Of a stretch of 9,427 nt of DNA, positions 1 to 6,456 are shown piece by piece. The translations under genes and the position numbers were made by a program. The DNA comes from Nitrospiria bacterium (lineage in GTDB: Bacteria > Nitrospirota > Nitrospiria > Nitrospirales > UBA8639): assembly GCA_030430725.1 (NCBI GenBank), contig JAUIKP010000094.1, positions 1 to 9,427 of the forward strand, in the 5' to 3' direction. Position 1 is the first letter of the stretch. The number at the start of each line of letters is the position of its first letter. Below the pieces are notes generated by a model. The model ran no database searches. It was not told the origin of the DNA and saw only the letters and a program-made list of their open reading frames with translations.

Positions 1-297
1 CCATTACGTCTTGTCATGAGTCCGATCCCGTTTTGCTCCTTCTCAGCGAGGTTTCCATCTCGGGGTTCGGGAGAGTAGTCTTCTCTCCATCGGGTATATC
101 CCGCCTAATAGTCCACCAACCCTTCTCTCGGTGTTTGAAAAGCCAATCTTAATTTTCTTAATATTTTCAAATGATCATGGCGGGTTTGTGAGGATCACAG
201 GGGGGCGGGAAGATCAGCCGGAAGCCAGGTTATGGCGGCGGAAACCGGGCATTTTTTGCCGGGTCAGGGCGCGAGAATGTTTCGGGAATGTTTCCGC
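1..297. other. Gene-free, hairpin-rich left edge
   Basis: No gene can be supported here. Bases 1-150 are unusual in staying open in several frames: plus frame 3 to a TAA at 150-152, plus frame 1 to a TAG at 76-78, and two minus frames. None has a start codon with a ribosome binding site. Three short hairpins lie in a row: CGAG/CTCG (47-50 with 59-62), GGAGAG/CTCTCC (70-75 with 83-88) and CGGG/CCCG (91-94 with 100-103). An AT-rich stretch follows at about 145-172, then the long inverted repeat listed separately. The segment could be the 5' leader of a minus-strand gene beyond the left edge, a small RNA, or the end of a plus-strand gene. Confidence 0.4.
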
Positions 298-298
298 C
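237..298. repeat. Inverted repeat with nested hairpin after the pseudopilin stop
   Basis: GGCGGAAAC at 237-245 is the exact reverse complement of GTTTCCGCC at 290-298. The spacer is 44 nt and itself holds a smaller imperfect hairpin around 247-265 (GGCA/TGCC around an A-rich loop on the minus strand). The right arm reaches the stop codon of the last minus-strand gene, so the structure would form at the 3' end of the operon transcript. No run of T follows on either strand, so it is not a classical intrinsic terminator. It may mark the transcript end, protect it from exonucleases, or be a repetitive extragenic element. Confidence 0.5.
275..294. repeat. Tandem 9-bp direct repeat GAATGTTTC
   Basis: GAATGTTTC occurs at 275-283 and again at 286-294, a period of 11 bp or about one helical turn, separated by GG. 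It lies just downstream of the pseudopilin stop codon and inside the right part of the larger inverted repeat. It could be a paired protein-binding site or local slippage. The sequence shows no more than that. Confidence 0.5.
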
Positions 299-1101
299 TA
301 ACAGGGCGGAGACAGAGGATTCCATCGTTTGGTGGCGATGCATAAGGGATCGAACCAATAGCCGGTATTGGTGGTGAGCGAGAATGCAATCTCAGGGGTG
401 TTGTAGCTATTGTCCTCGTCCAAACCGATTTCAGTGCCTAGAAGGTGAAGGCGACCATGCGTTGGAAGAAGCGCGCCGTTGGAATGAGTTGGTTGGTGGT
501 CAATGGAAAAACTTCCGCCATTTCCCTTTGGGGTAAGATTGACCATATAAAAAAGATGGCCGACCGTCCCACGATGAATAATGAGTGGAGGAGTCGTGCT
601 GTCATCCATGTTCCACCAGGTTTCAAAGGAGGCGGGTGTCGTGATGGCCGGGGCCGCATCTTGTGCCAGATTGGATATGAGGAGAAAACGGGCATTGACG
701 AGTTCCCCGACAGGCAGTCCGGTCGAACTTTGGAATCCGGCTATGGAGGGATGCAGCGCATAATAGCGGGGAAACCCCCGTGGGTTTTGCGTCAGTTGGG
801 CTGGAGGCAATGGCACAAAGTCGGGAGAAAGGATGGGTAACAAAGAGGGGAACGCGTGGTTCTGTCGTAGATACGAGATGACACCGTTGGCGATGAGCTG
901 AAGATCACGGGTTTCACGGTCTTCACTTGTTCGATCCCAGACTCTGATCATGGAGGGCGACACAACAGCGAGCCCTATAGACAGAATCGCCAACAAGCCG
1001 ATAAAGGTAATGAGGGTCATTCCGGCTTCCGGGTCGGAGGCATTCCGGCGGGGGAGCGGGGAAGGTAAGGCAACGCCGGGGTGGCCCAGGTGGCCTGTCA
1101 A
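298..1101 (-). CDS. Atypical type IV prepilin-like protein (pseudopilin) with Thr at +5
   Basis: Protein of 267 residues with a class III (prepilin) signal. A basic, proline-rich leader of about 27 residues ends in Ala-Gly at position 27. It is followed by MTLITF and a hydrophobic helix at about 28-51, then a large soluble domain without recognisable fold and two C-terminal cysteines (254, 267). Cleavage by prepilin peptidase after Gly27 is the family expectation. Mature residue +5 is Thr32 where most pilins have Glu, as in GspK-type tip pseudopilins, but the rest does not look like GspK and I assign no letter. The start is a TTG whose TTGA overlaps the stop of gspF, with GGGTGG six bases upstream, so it is probably translationally coupled to gspF. 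It is the last gene of the block. A minor or priming pseudopilin of the same machine is the likely role. Confidence 0.75.
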   Translation of the reverse strand: MTGHLGHPGVALPSPLPRRNASDPEAGMTLITFIGLLAILSIGLAVVSPSMIRVWDRTSEDRETRDLQLIANGVISYLRQNHAFPSLLPILSPDFVPLPPAQLTQNPRGFPRYYALHPSIAGFQSSTGLPVGELVNARFLLISNLAQDAAPAITTPASFETWWNMDDSTTPPLIIHRGTVGHLFYMVNLTPKGNGGSFSIDHQPTHSNGALLPTHGRLHLLGTEIGLDEDNSYNTPEIAFSLTTNTGYWFDPLCIATKRWNPLSPPC

Positions 1102-2309
1102 TGGATTCCACCCATTAAACTCATCATGGGCATAAATAGCGATAGGGCGACGATTCCCACAATCGCGATTAATCCCAGAGTAATCAGAGGCTCGAGAATG
1201 CCAAAAACTTTTTTGATTCTGCGCGGAATTTCCCGATTATAATAATGAGCCACATTCATGAGCGTGTGGGGTAATGTCCCGGTGGCTTCCCCGACCGAGA
1301 TCATTTGAATCACCATTGGCGGAAAGACCGGATGACGGCTTAATGATTCATTGATGGTGGAGCCCTCGGACACGGCGCGCTGTGTGTCCTGAAGCGCCCG
1401 TTCCATGACAGAATTGCCCACCAGTCCCTGGCACAGTTGCAGGCATTGCAGAACAGGGATGCCGGCTCGATACAAGACAGCAAAATTTTGAACAAATTTG
1501 GATATCGTGAGCATCCGGATGAGTTCTCCCAGAACTGGGAGTTGTAAGACCATGCTGTCCCGCCAGTGAGCGAATCCCGGCAGATATTTTCGCCCTAGAG
1601 TCCACACCATTGGCCCGAGCAGGAGGAACGAACCCCAGAGCCACCAGCTCCCCACGAAAAGTTCACTGAGGGTAATAATGAGAATGGTAATACTCGGGAG
1701 AGGCACATGCAGACCTTCCAAGATGGGGACAAATCGGGGAATGACGAACGTAAAGAGCAACACCAGTAATCCGATCACTGCGACCATGACAATGCTCGGA
1801 TAAATGGTAGCCTGACGCATGTCTCCACGGATCTGATCGAGCCAATCCAGATATCGTTCTAATTCTTTGAAGGTATCGGTCAATGTGCCGCTGTCTTCTC
1901 CGGCATGCACCAGATTGGTGATGTGAGGAGGAAAAATCCTGGGATGTTGCTTCATGGCATCATGCAAGGTGTTTCCGGCCTCGACTTGTTGAAAGATGGC
2001 CTGTAAGGCCGAACGCAAATGAAGGTTGGGTGTCTCAATCGACAAACTTTTTAAAGCCTGGGTAAGGGGAATGCCGGCCTCGAGGAGGGTAAACATGTGT
2101 GTGGAGAATTCCATGAGATCGCGGGGTTTGACTCTCCCTTTTTTTTGAGTGGTTCGTGCCAGGGACTTCGGTTTGGTTTCCAAAGTGCGCACGAGCCAGA
2201 GTCCCATGTCCTGGAGCTGGCGTTCCAGGTGGAAAAGATCCGGCGCCGCCATTTCTCCCTCAATCGGTTTCCCATGGGCGTCGATGGCGCGGTACTGAAA
2301 ATTAGCCAC
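1098..2309 (-). CDS. gspF: Type II secretion / type IV pilus platform protein GspF (PilC family)
   Basis: Inner-membrane platform protein of 403 residues, the usual family length. It couples the cytoplasmic ATPase to pilin or pseudopilin insertion at the membrane. Two T2SSF domains are visible, at about 66-190 and 268-391, each with the typical Gly-rich turn (AGEDSGTL at 136-143, VGEATGTL at 339-346). Hydrophobic segments lie at about 168-190, 207-237 and 371-395. The start is GTG, with GAGGG six bases upstream, and it overlaps the end of gspE by 8 bp. Its own stop overlaps the next start by 4 bp. This tight packing implies one transcript with coupled translation and roughly stoichiometric synthesis. 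PilC of a type IV pilus is the alternative name. The pseudopilin next door favours GspF, but this window does not settle it. Confidence 0.93.
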   Translation of the reverse strand: MANFQYRAIDAHGKPIEGEMAAPDLFHLERQLQDMGLWLVRTLETKPKSLARTTQKKGRVKPRDLMEFSTHMFTLLEAGIPLTQALKSLSIETPNLHLRSALQAIFQQVEAGNTLHDAMKQHPRIFPPHITNLVHAGEDSGTLTDTFKELERYLDWLDQIRGDMRQATIYPSIVMVAVIGLLVLLFTFVIPRFVPILEGLHVPLPSITILIITLSELFVGSWWLWGSFLLLGPMVWTLGRKYLPGFAHWRDSMVLQLPVLGELIRMLTISKFVQNFAVLYRAGIPVLQCLQLCQGLVGNSVMERALQDTQRAVSEGSTINESLSRHPVFPPMVIQMISVGEATGTLPHTLMNVAHYYNREIPRRIKKVFGILEPLITLGLIAIVGIVALSLFMPMMSLMGGIH

Positions 2310-3990
2310 CGGTCACCCTCAACACTTCTTCGAGAGTAGTGATTCCCTGAAAGGCTTTCATGAGTCCGTCATCAAACATGGTTGGCATCCGATCCCGTCG
2401 GATGATTGCCCGAATACCTGCCATATCCGGGCCGTGCACGATAGGCCCATGGAGTTCCTCTGAAATCTGGATTATTTCGTAAATACCTGCTCGGCCTTTA
2501 TAGCCTGTCTGGCCACATGCGTGGCATCCTTGTCCCGTCCAGAGAGTCGGGGGGATGTTGTCCGGCAATTCCACTCGAAGATCTGCAAGGACAATGGCGG
2601 CATCTGTCCGTTCGACCTTGCAATCAGGACAAATACACCGAACGAGTCGTTGTCCGATAATGGCGGTCAGAGCGGAGGCGAGGAGGAAAGCTTCCACGCC
2701 CATGTCGATTAAACGTGGAATGGCTCCCAGCGCATCGTTGGTGTGAAGTGTGGAAAAAACCAAATGTCCGGTTAAGGCCGCGCGCATGGCCAGATCGGCC
2801 GTTTCCTGGTCACGGATTTCACCAACAAGAATGACGTCAGGATCCTGCCGAAGTAGGGCACGAAGGCCGGCCGCAAAGGTCATGCCGATGTCCGGATTGA
2901 CTTGCGTTTGGCGAATGAGAGGCATTTGATATTCGATCGGGTCTTCCAGTGTAAACACACTTTTTTCTTTCGCATCGACATGGCGGAGGGCCGTATATAA
3001 CGTCGTGGTCTTTCCACTCCCTGTGGGACCCGTCACGAGGATAATGCCATGGGGACGTTGGATCAGGGATTGGATGCGCGATTGGTCGTTGGGTGTAAAC
3101 CCCAACGCCAGGAATTCTAATTTCAATGCCCCTTTATCCAGAATTCGGAGGACAATGCTTTCTCCGAAACTCGTTGGAAGGGTCGACACACGAAGATCAA
3201 TCCGGCGAGTGCCTAACGTAAAGGGGATCCGGCCGTCCTGGGGAGTTCGTTTTTCTGTAAGATCAAGATTGGCCATGAGTTTAAACCGAGCGGTAATAGG
3301 CGCTTGAAGCGGTTTGGGAATGAGAATTTCTTGTGTGAGAATGCCGTCAATGCGCATCCGGACCCGTAAATAGTACTCATCCGGCTCGACATGGATATCG
3401 GTCACCCGTGATTGAATGGCGGCGGTAATGAGTTGATTGCACAAGCGAATCATCGGCGCCACCCGGCTTCCGTCTTCTCCGAGATCGGAGATCCCTTTGA
3501 CCATTAATTCATCAAGCAGTTGCTTGATGGATTCCCGGTGCGCATAGTGCCGCTCGATCGCTTCAATTAACTCTTGGGCAGGGGCCGTGTGAGTATGGAC
3601 GTTGAGCCCGATGCGACTTTCAATGGTATCCACCGCGACAATATTCAACGGATCTGCCATGGCCAGGTTCAGCACGTTCCCCTGTTTGCCAAGAGGGAGG
3701 ACTTGAAACTGAGTGGCGATGTCGTAGGGAATGAGATTGATAATATCCGGTGGGATGAAGATTGTGGAGAGGTCGACTAAGCCGGTTTGGGTGCCCTCAG
3801 CCAGATAATGGGCCAGGACTTTTTCGGTAATGAATCCCAGGCCAATGAGCGTTTGGCCGAGCATCACGCCTTTTCTCTTCGTCTCCCGGACCGCCAAGTC
3901 CAATTGTTCTTGAGTGATCCAACCGTCTTGGAGAAGGGAGGTTCCGAGGAGAGGCCGTGCGGCTGTGGGAGGTGTGGGTGTGGTTGGCAT
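2302..3990 (-). CDS. gspE: Assembly ATPase GspE/PilB with MshEN-type N-terminal domain
   Basis: Hexameric cytoplasmic ATPase of 562 residues that powers pilus or pseudopilus assembly. Residues about 12-68 hold two consecutive repeats of the LLGTSLLQDGWIT / MLGQTLIGLGFIT kind, matching the MshEN (GspE N-terminal) domain, which binds cyclic di-GMP in several relatives. The catalytic half shows Walker A GPTGSGKTTT (321-330), Asp box with LEDPIEYQ (348-355), Walker B ILVGEIRD (387-394) and His box TGHLVFSTLHTNDA (407-420). A tetracysteine zinc site follows (C454/C457 and C489/C492), typical of GspE and PilB and absent from PilT. ATG at 3990 is the only usable start in its frame, and no good Shine-Dalgarno precedes it. 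It lies 130 bp downstream of the GspG-like gene and overlaps gspF by 8 bp. Family assignment is very secure; GspE versus PilB is less so. Confidence 0.95.
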   Translation of the reverse strand: MPTTPTPPTAARPLLGTSLLQDGWITQEQLDLAVRETKRKGVMLGQTLIGLGFITEKVLAHYLAEGTQTGLVDLSTIFIPPDIINLIPYDIATQFQVLPLGKQGNVLNLAMADPLNIVAVDTIESRIGLNVHTHTAPAQELIEAIERHYAHRESIKQLLDELMVKGISDLGEDGSRVAPMIRLCNQLITAAIQSRVTDIHVEPDEYYLRVRMRIDGILTQEILIPKPLQAPITARFKLMANLDLTEKRTPQDGRIPFTLGTRRIDLRVSTLPTSFGESIVLRILDKGALKLEFLALGFTPNDQSRIQSLIQRPHGIILVTGPTGSGKTTTLYTALRHVDAKEKSVFTLEDPIEYQMPLIRQTQVNPDIGMTFAAGLRALLRQDPDVILVGEIRDQETADLAMRAALTGHLVFSTLHTNDALGAIPRLIDMGVEAFLLASALTAIIGQRLVRCICPDCKVERTDAAIVLADLRVELPDNIPPTLWTGQGCHACGQTGYKGRAGIYEIIQISEELHGPIVHGPDMAGIRAIIRRDRMPTMFDDGLMKAFQGITTLEEVLRVTGG

Positions 3991-4120
3991 GGGCCGGACT
4001 GCTAGGAGAAGTTTATGGGCGACAGCAAAGGGGTGCCCGCCTGTGAGGAATACATAGGAGGAGGGAGCATAGCCATTGTTGGGATTTCCTCACTCTTCCC
4101 TCAGTGAACGAGGATGGGGA
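3991..4120 (-). other. Intergenic spacer between gspG-like gene and gspE
   Basis: A 130-bp gap without a convincing gene. A 24-codon minus-strand reading frame (4002-4076) starts 11 bases after a GTGAGGAAA purine stretch and stops 11 bases before the gspE start. Because gspE lacks a clear ribosome binding site, this could be a leader peptide, but the evidence is thin. No strong hairpin followed by a T run is visible, so read-through from the pilin gene into gspE is plausible. Confidence 0.3.
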
Positions 4121-4804
4121 TTATTGATGGGTAAGATAAATATACATGCGATCATTGCTCTGGTTGTATTTCACGCGTCCGCGTAATTGGCGTTCGGCTA
4201 AGCTTGCACCGATACCGGCATCGATGACTCCATCAATTTCATTGAATTCCGTATCGGAAACTCCGTCAACCCTGAGATAGGCCACTCGGGCTCCAGTCGG
4301 GAGATCGCTGTTGCCATCATCACCCTTCAGATCCCATCCGACATTCGTGCCCGTTGTCGCTGTCCCGAGTGCAATTGCCGTTTGCGCGGGCATGTACATG
4401 GTTGTACCCAGTCCCGGGGGCGTATTGGTATTGAATTTCTCCAGGTAAGGTCCTCGGAATCGGCTCCATTGATTGGTTCCGGTATTCAACGGATCGGAGG
4501 CATCGAGCGTTAAACGAGCCCCAAGAGAGGTAACGGTGGCGCTGTTCCCTCCAGTCTCTTGTGCTGGAGTTCCAGCGGCATTGAGAGGCCAGATAGTTCC
4601 GATATCTCCATAATACTTTGCGACGGCGGTTTCGTACGTTCTCACGGCCGCAGCTAGAGAACTCGCTTTAGATGACGCAATCAGGGTGAAAATTTTTGGC
4701 AATAACAAGGCAATCAGTATGGCGATGATGGCCAATACCCCGATCATTTCCACCAAGGTAAACCCCTGGGAATGATGAAGTGGCCGAAAAAGTTTTCTTG
4801 GCAT
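4121..4804 (-). CDS. gspG: GspG-like major pseudopilin / type IV prepilin
   Basis: With the start at 4804 the protein has 227 residues. A 14-residue basic leader ending in Gly14 precedes FTLVEM with Glu19 at mature +5, the canonical prepilin peptidase and N-methylation site. The hydrophobic assembly helix runs to about residue 43. GPYLEKF (118-124) resembles the GPYL element common in GspG. Residues about 158-196 are rich in Asp and Gly (DLKGDDGNSD and more), where GspG proteins bind calcium, although the match is not strict. At about 213 mature residues it is longer than typical GspG (near 135-145). An upstream GTG at 4831 is also in frame, but AAGGAG nine bases before the ATG at 4804 and the standard leader length decide for 4804. 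It lies between the TPR gene and gspE on the same strand and probably forms the pseudopilus shaft. Confidence 0.88.
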   Translation of the reverse strand: MPRKLFRPLHHSQGFTLVEMIGVLAIIAILIALLLPKIFTLIASSKASSLAAAVRTYETAVAKYYGDIGTIWPLNAAGTPAQETGGNSATVTSLGARLTLDASDPLNTGTNQWSRFRGPYLEKFNTNTPPGLGTTMYMPAQTAIALGTATTGTNVGWDLKGDDGNSDLPTGARVAYLRVDGVSDTEFNEIDGVIDAGIGASLAERQLRGRVKYNQSNDRMYIYLTHQ

Positions 4805-4813
4805 CTGTCCGTT

Positions 4814-4819
4814 CTCCTT
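4814..4819 (-). promoter_or_regulatory. Ribosome binding site fixing the gspG-like start
   Basis: AAGGAG on the minus strand, nine bases before the ATG at 4804. The alternative in-frame GTG at 4831 lies upstream of this site and would add nine residues to an already complete prepilin leader. Confidence 0.75.
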
Positions 4820-4942
4820 TACGAGGGGCACTTCGTTTGGCCGTGTTTCAGCCTAAGTATGGAAAATGGTATGGATGACACGCCCATAAAAAATCCATCG
4901 GCATAGGGGATGGCATTCTTAAGCCCGGTCGTTTCGCAGATA

Positions 4943-5722
4943 TTAGGATTGCGGCCGTGAGCGGGATTGCAGGTCTAGGAGTGCGATGCTGGCAAATGGA
5001 TCCCCGAGTCGAGATGCTTGATTGAAAAGTCGGTGAGCGGCTTTGTGGTCTGAATGGCCGATGTGACCATCTGCATAGAGGTATCCCAGATGAACGAGTG
5101 CTGAAGAGAGATGAGGGTTGATTTCAAGTGCGTGTTGAATGGCATCTTTGGCCTGGTCAAGAAAGCCCAGGCTTTTAAGAGCAATGCCCGTGCCGAGATA
5201 CGCCTCGGCTGATTTGGGATCTGTTTTGAGGGATTCTTGATAAGCGGCTATCGCCTCTTCTGGCTGACCCTTTAGCAATGAGTGCCATCCCAGTTTTGTC
5301 TGATCTTGTGTGTCATTGTTATGAAGCAGGACTGCGATGTGTATGGGTTTCTTTGATTTAGTGGAAGGGGATTGTTGAGGTCCTAAAGGCTTCAGTTCGG
5401 TGGTCGACGGGTCAAGGGGATTGGTCGGAAGAATGGCGTGCTCAATGTTTGAAGAGGTGGTGTTTTTGAGATCAGGTTGAGTGTGAGGAGGGATATAGTT
5501 GTTGATCTTTTCTAGTTGCCGGATGAAAGGCTGAGAATCAGATTCATCTCCATGACTCAAGTCTTGAGAGCCGGGAAGTGTTAAATGACTTCCCAGGGCG
5601 GAAGACCCGGTAAATATTCCTAGACTAATAAAAATATTACAAATGAAGGTGACCGAGGTTGCCCTAAACGCCCTAGATGTTCCCTTAGCTTCTGCCCTTG
5701 GTCCTGAGATGGGATATTTCAT
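4943..5722 (-). CDS. Membrane-anchored or exported TPR protein
   Basis: Protein of 259 residues. An N-terminal basic stretch precedes one hydrophobic segment at about 23-44, which could be an uncleaved membrane anchor or a long signal peptide. A low-complexity Ser/Pro/Thr linker follows to about 125. The C-terminal half contains two tetratricopeptide repeats (about 138-170 and 172-205, with the typical ...EAIAAYQESLKTDP and ...AKDAIQHALEINP patterns) and a third, Sel1-like repeat (about 207-242). TPR domains are protein-binding scaffolds. In type II secretion and type IV pilus systems such proteins (PilF/PilW-like) can help assemble the outer-membrane channel, but this one lacks an obvious lipobox, so I do not assign that name. 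It is the first gene of the minus-strand block, 138 bp upstream of the chosen pilin start. The ATG at 5722 has only a weak, distant GAGG. Confidence 0.8.
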   Translation of the reverse strand: MKYPISGPRAEAKGTSRAFRATSVTFICNIFISLGIFTGSSALGSHLTLPGSQDLSHGDESDSQPFIRQLEKINNYIPPHTQPDLKNTTSSNIEHAILPTNPLDPSTTELKPLGPQQSPSTKSKKPIHIAVLLHNNDTQDQTKLGWHSLLKGQPEEAIAAYQESLKTDPKSAEAYLGTGIALKSLGFLDQAKDAIQHALEINPHLSSALVHLGYLYADGHIGHSDHKAAHRLFNQASRLGDPFASIALLDLQSRSRPQS

Positions 5723-5746
5723 GATTGTTCATTGCCTCAGTGGTTC

Positions 5747-5778
5747 CATGTTGCCTGTATCGGACAATAGGCAACATG
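5747..5778. repeat. 10-bp inverted repeat upstream of the TPR gene
   Basis: CATGTTGCCT (5747-5756) and AGGCAACATG (5769-5778) are perfect reverse complements separated by 12 nt. The arm centres are 22 bp apart, two helical turns, as expected for a dimeric regulator bound to one DNA face. The pair lies 25-56 bp upstream of the TPR start, where an operator or a 5' UTR hairpin would act. There is no T run, so it is not a terminator. Confidence 0.6.
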
Positions 5779-5890
5779 CTTAAGGGATTACGCGTGAAGT
5801 GTTGACCAAATGGCCAAAAACCCAATTTAAAAAACGAGTAACGGCCAACAGTAGAAAATATGTGCTTGAAAAATGATCGAACGGTTTAGT

Positions 5891-5952
5891 GATGCTTAAT
5901 GGCCCTCCCGGATTCAAACCCTGAAAGCAGGTACCGGGTCCATAGAGGCATC
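5891..5952. other. Candidate structured RNA element (nested stems)
   Basis: Collinear nested complementarity spans 62 nt. GATGC 5891-5895 pairs with GCATC 5948-5952, TGG 5900-5902 with CCA 5940-5942, CCCGG 5907-5911 with CCGGG 5934-5938, and CCTG 5920-5923 with CAGG 5928-5931 around a 4-nt loop. On the minus strand it would sit about 170-230 nt before the TPR start codon. It matches no riboswitch consensus that I know. The T-loop-like TTTGAAT lacks the invariant C56 and the stem, so it is not a tRNA. Confidence 0.3.
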
Positions 5953-6054
5953 AATGAAGAAATCGGTTGCGGTGTGTTGTGAGTTTTTTCGTGCTGGAAA
6001 AAGGAAAGGTCGGGTCTAGCTGGAAGAGTGTTCCGACAGGGGTAAGGTGAGAGA

Positions 6055-6091
6055 CAAAAACAAGGCCCACCTATAATTGAGGTGGGCCCTG
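6055..6091 (-). terminator. Intrinsic terminator of the bolA-grxD transcript
   Basis: On the minus strand a stem GGCCCACCT/AGGTGGGCC (9 perfect pairs, extendable to about 12 with one G-T pair) encloses a 7-nt loop. It is followed at once by TTGTTTTTG. It begins about 30 bases after the grxD stop. The T run is on the minus strand only, so it ends transcription from the right and insulates the TPR/secretion block. Confidence 0.9.
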
Positions 6092-6119
6092 TTGAGCCAG
6101 GAAACGTTTGCTGTAATTG

Positions 6120-6452
6120 TTAGGTTGCTTGATCGGGAAAAGCTGCTTTTAAAAGTGGCTGCAATTCCCCTTTTTCTTCCATAGGACCCAAGACATCCGT
6201 ATCCCCATAAAACTGGCCATTAATGAAAACTTTTGGCAAAGTCGGCCAGTTGGTCATTTTAGAAAGAGCCTCTCGTTTTTCAGGATTTGGCAATGCGTTG
6301 ATCAATTCATAGGGATACCCGAATTTGTTAAAAAATTCCATGGTCTCCACGGTGAATCCGCACTGTGGCGCAGATTTGGTGCCCTTCCCGTAGATGAGAA
6401 TTTTGTGTTGGGCGATTTCTCTCTTAATTTCGTCTTCAATGGGCGAACTCAT
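6120..6452 (-). CDS. grxD: Monothiol glutaredoxin, Grx4/GrxD family, CGFT active site
   Basis: With the start at 6452 the protein has 110 residues, the normal length of single-domain monothiol glutaredoxins. These bind a glutathione-ligated [2Fe-2S] cluster at a homodimer interface or together with BolA and act in iron-sulfur delivery and iron sensing. Visible features are the N-terminal helix, KG at 23-24, the active site CGFT at 31-34 (cluster ligand Cys31), and the cis-Pro region WPTLPKVFINGQF (69-81) followed by GDTD at 83-86. Two deviations from the family: CGFT in place of CGFS, and GDTD where GG(C/S)D usually contacts glutathione. A longer in-frame start at 6506 would overlap bolA by 50 bp, whereas AAGGAGG eight bases before 6452 decides for the shorter form. 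It starts 4 bp after bolA, and the terminator at 6055-6091 follows. Confidence 0.93.
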   Translation of the reverse strand: MSSPIEDEIKREIAQHKILIYGKGTKSAPQCGFTVETMEFFNKFGYPYELINALPNPEKREALSKMTNWPTLPKVFINGQFYGDTDVLGPMEEKGELQPLLKAAFPDQAT

Positions 6453-6456
6453 AAGA

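Larger units (their letters stand above)
5723..6052. other. Gene-free leader region upstream of the TPR gene
   Basis: About 330 bases with no supported gene, between the terminator of the bolA/grxD group and the TPR start. It contains a 10-bp-arm inverted repeat (5747-5778), an imperfect dyad TTGACC-AAAT-GGCCAA (5802-5817) whose GGCCAA half recurs at 5843-5848, and a nested stem structure (5891-5952). A plus-strand 21-codon frame (5954-6019) with AGAGG five bases before its ATG is the best small ORF, but it has no other support. I could not place a convincing sigma-70 promoter. The region is the likely place for the promoter and control elements of the secretion block. Confidence 0.5.

Noticed and set aside
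135..164. Plus-strand promoter-like TTGAAA and TAATAT with 18-bp spacing
   Set aside because: No plus-strand gene lies downstream; the stretch is simply AT-rich and would transcribe antisense to the pseudopilin gene.
187..199. TGTGA/TCACA pair resembling a CRP site
   Set aside because: The half-sites are only 3 bp apart; CRP-type sites need 6 bp.
445..840. Plus-strand 131-codon open frame
   Set aside because: Lies entirely antisense to the pseudopilin gene, has unlikely composition and no recognisable domain.
5891..5952. tRNA-like or c-di-GMP riboswitch-like signal
   Set aside because: The T-loop lacks the invariant C and a paired T stem, and the conserved cyclic di-GMP riboswitch blocks are absent; retained only as an unclassified structure.
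5954..6019. 21-codon plus-strand frame with an AGAGG ribosome-binding-like site
   Set aside because: Too short, with no conserved feature or promoter; a match by chance is likely.
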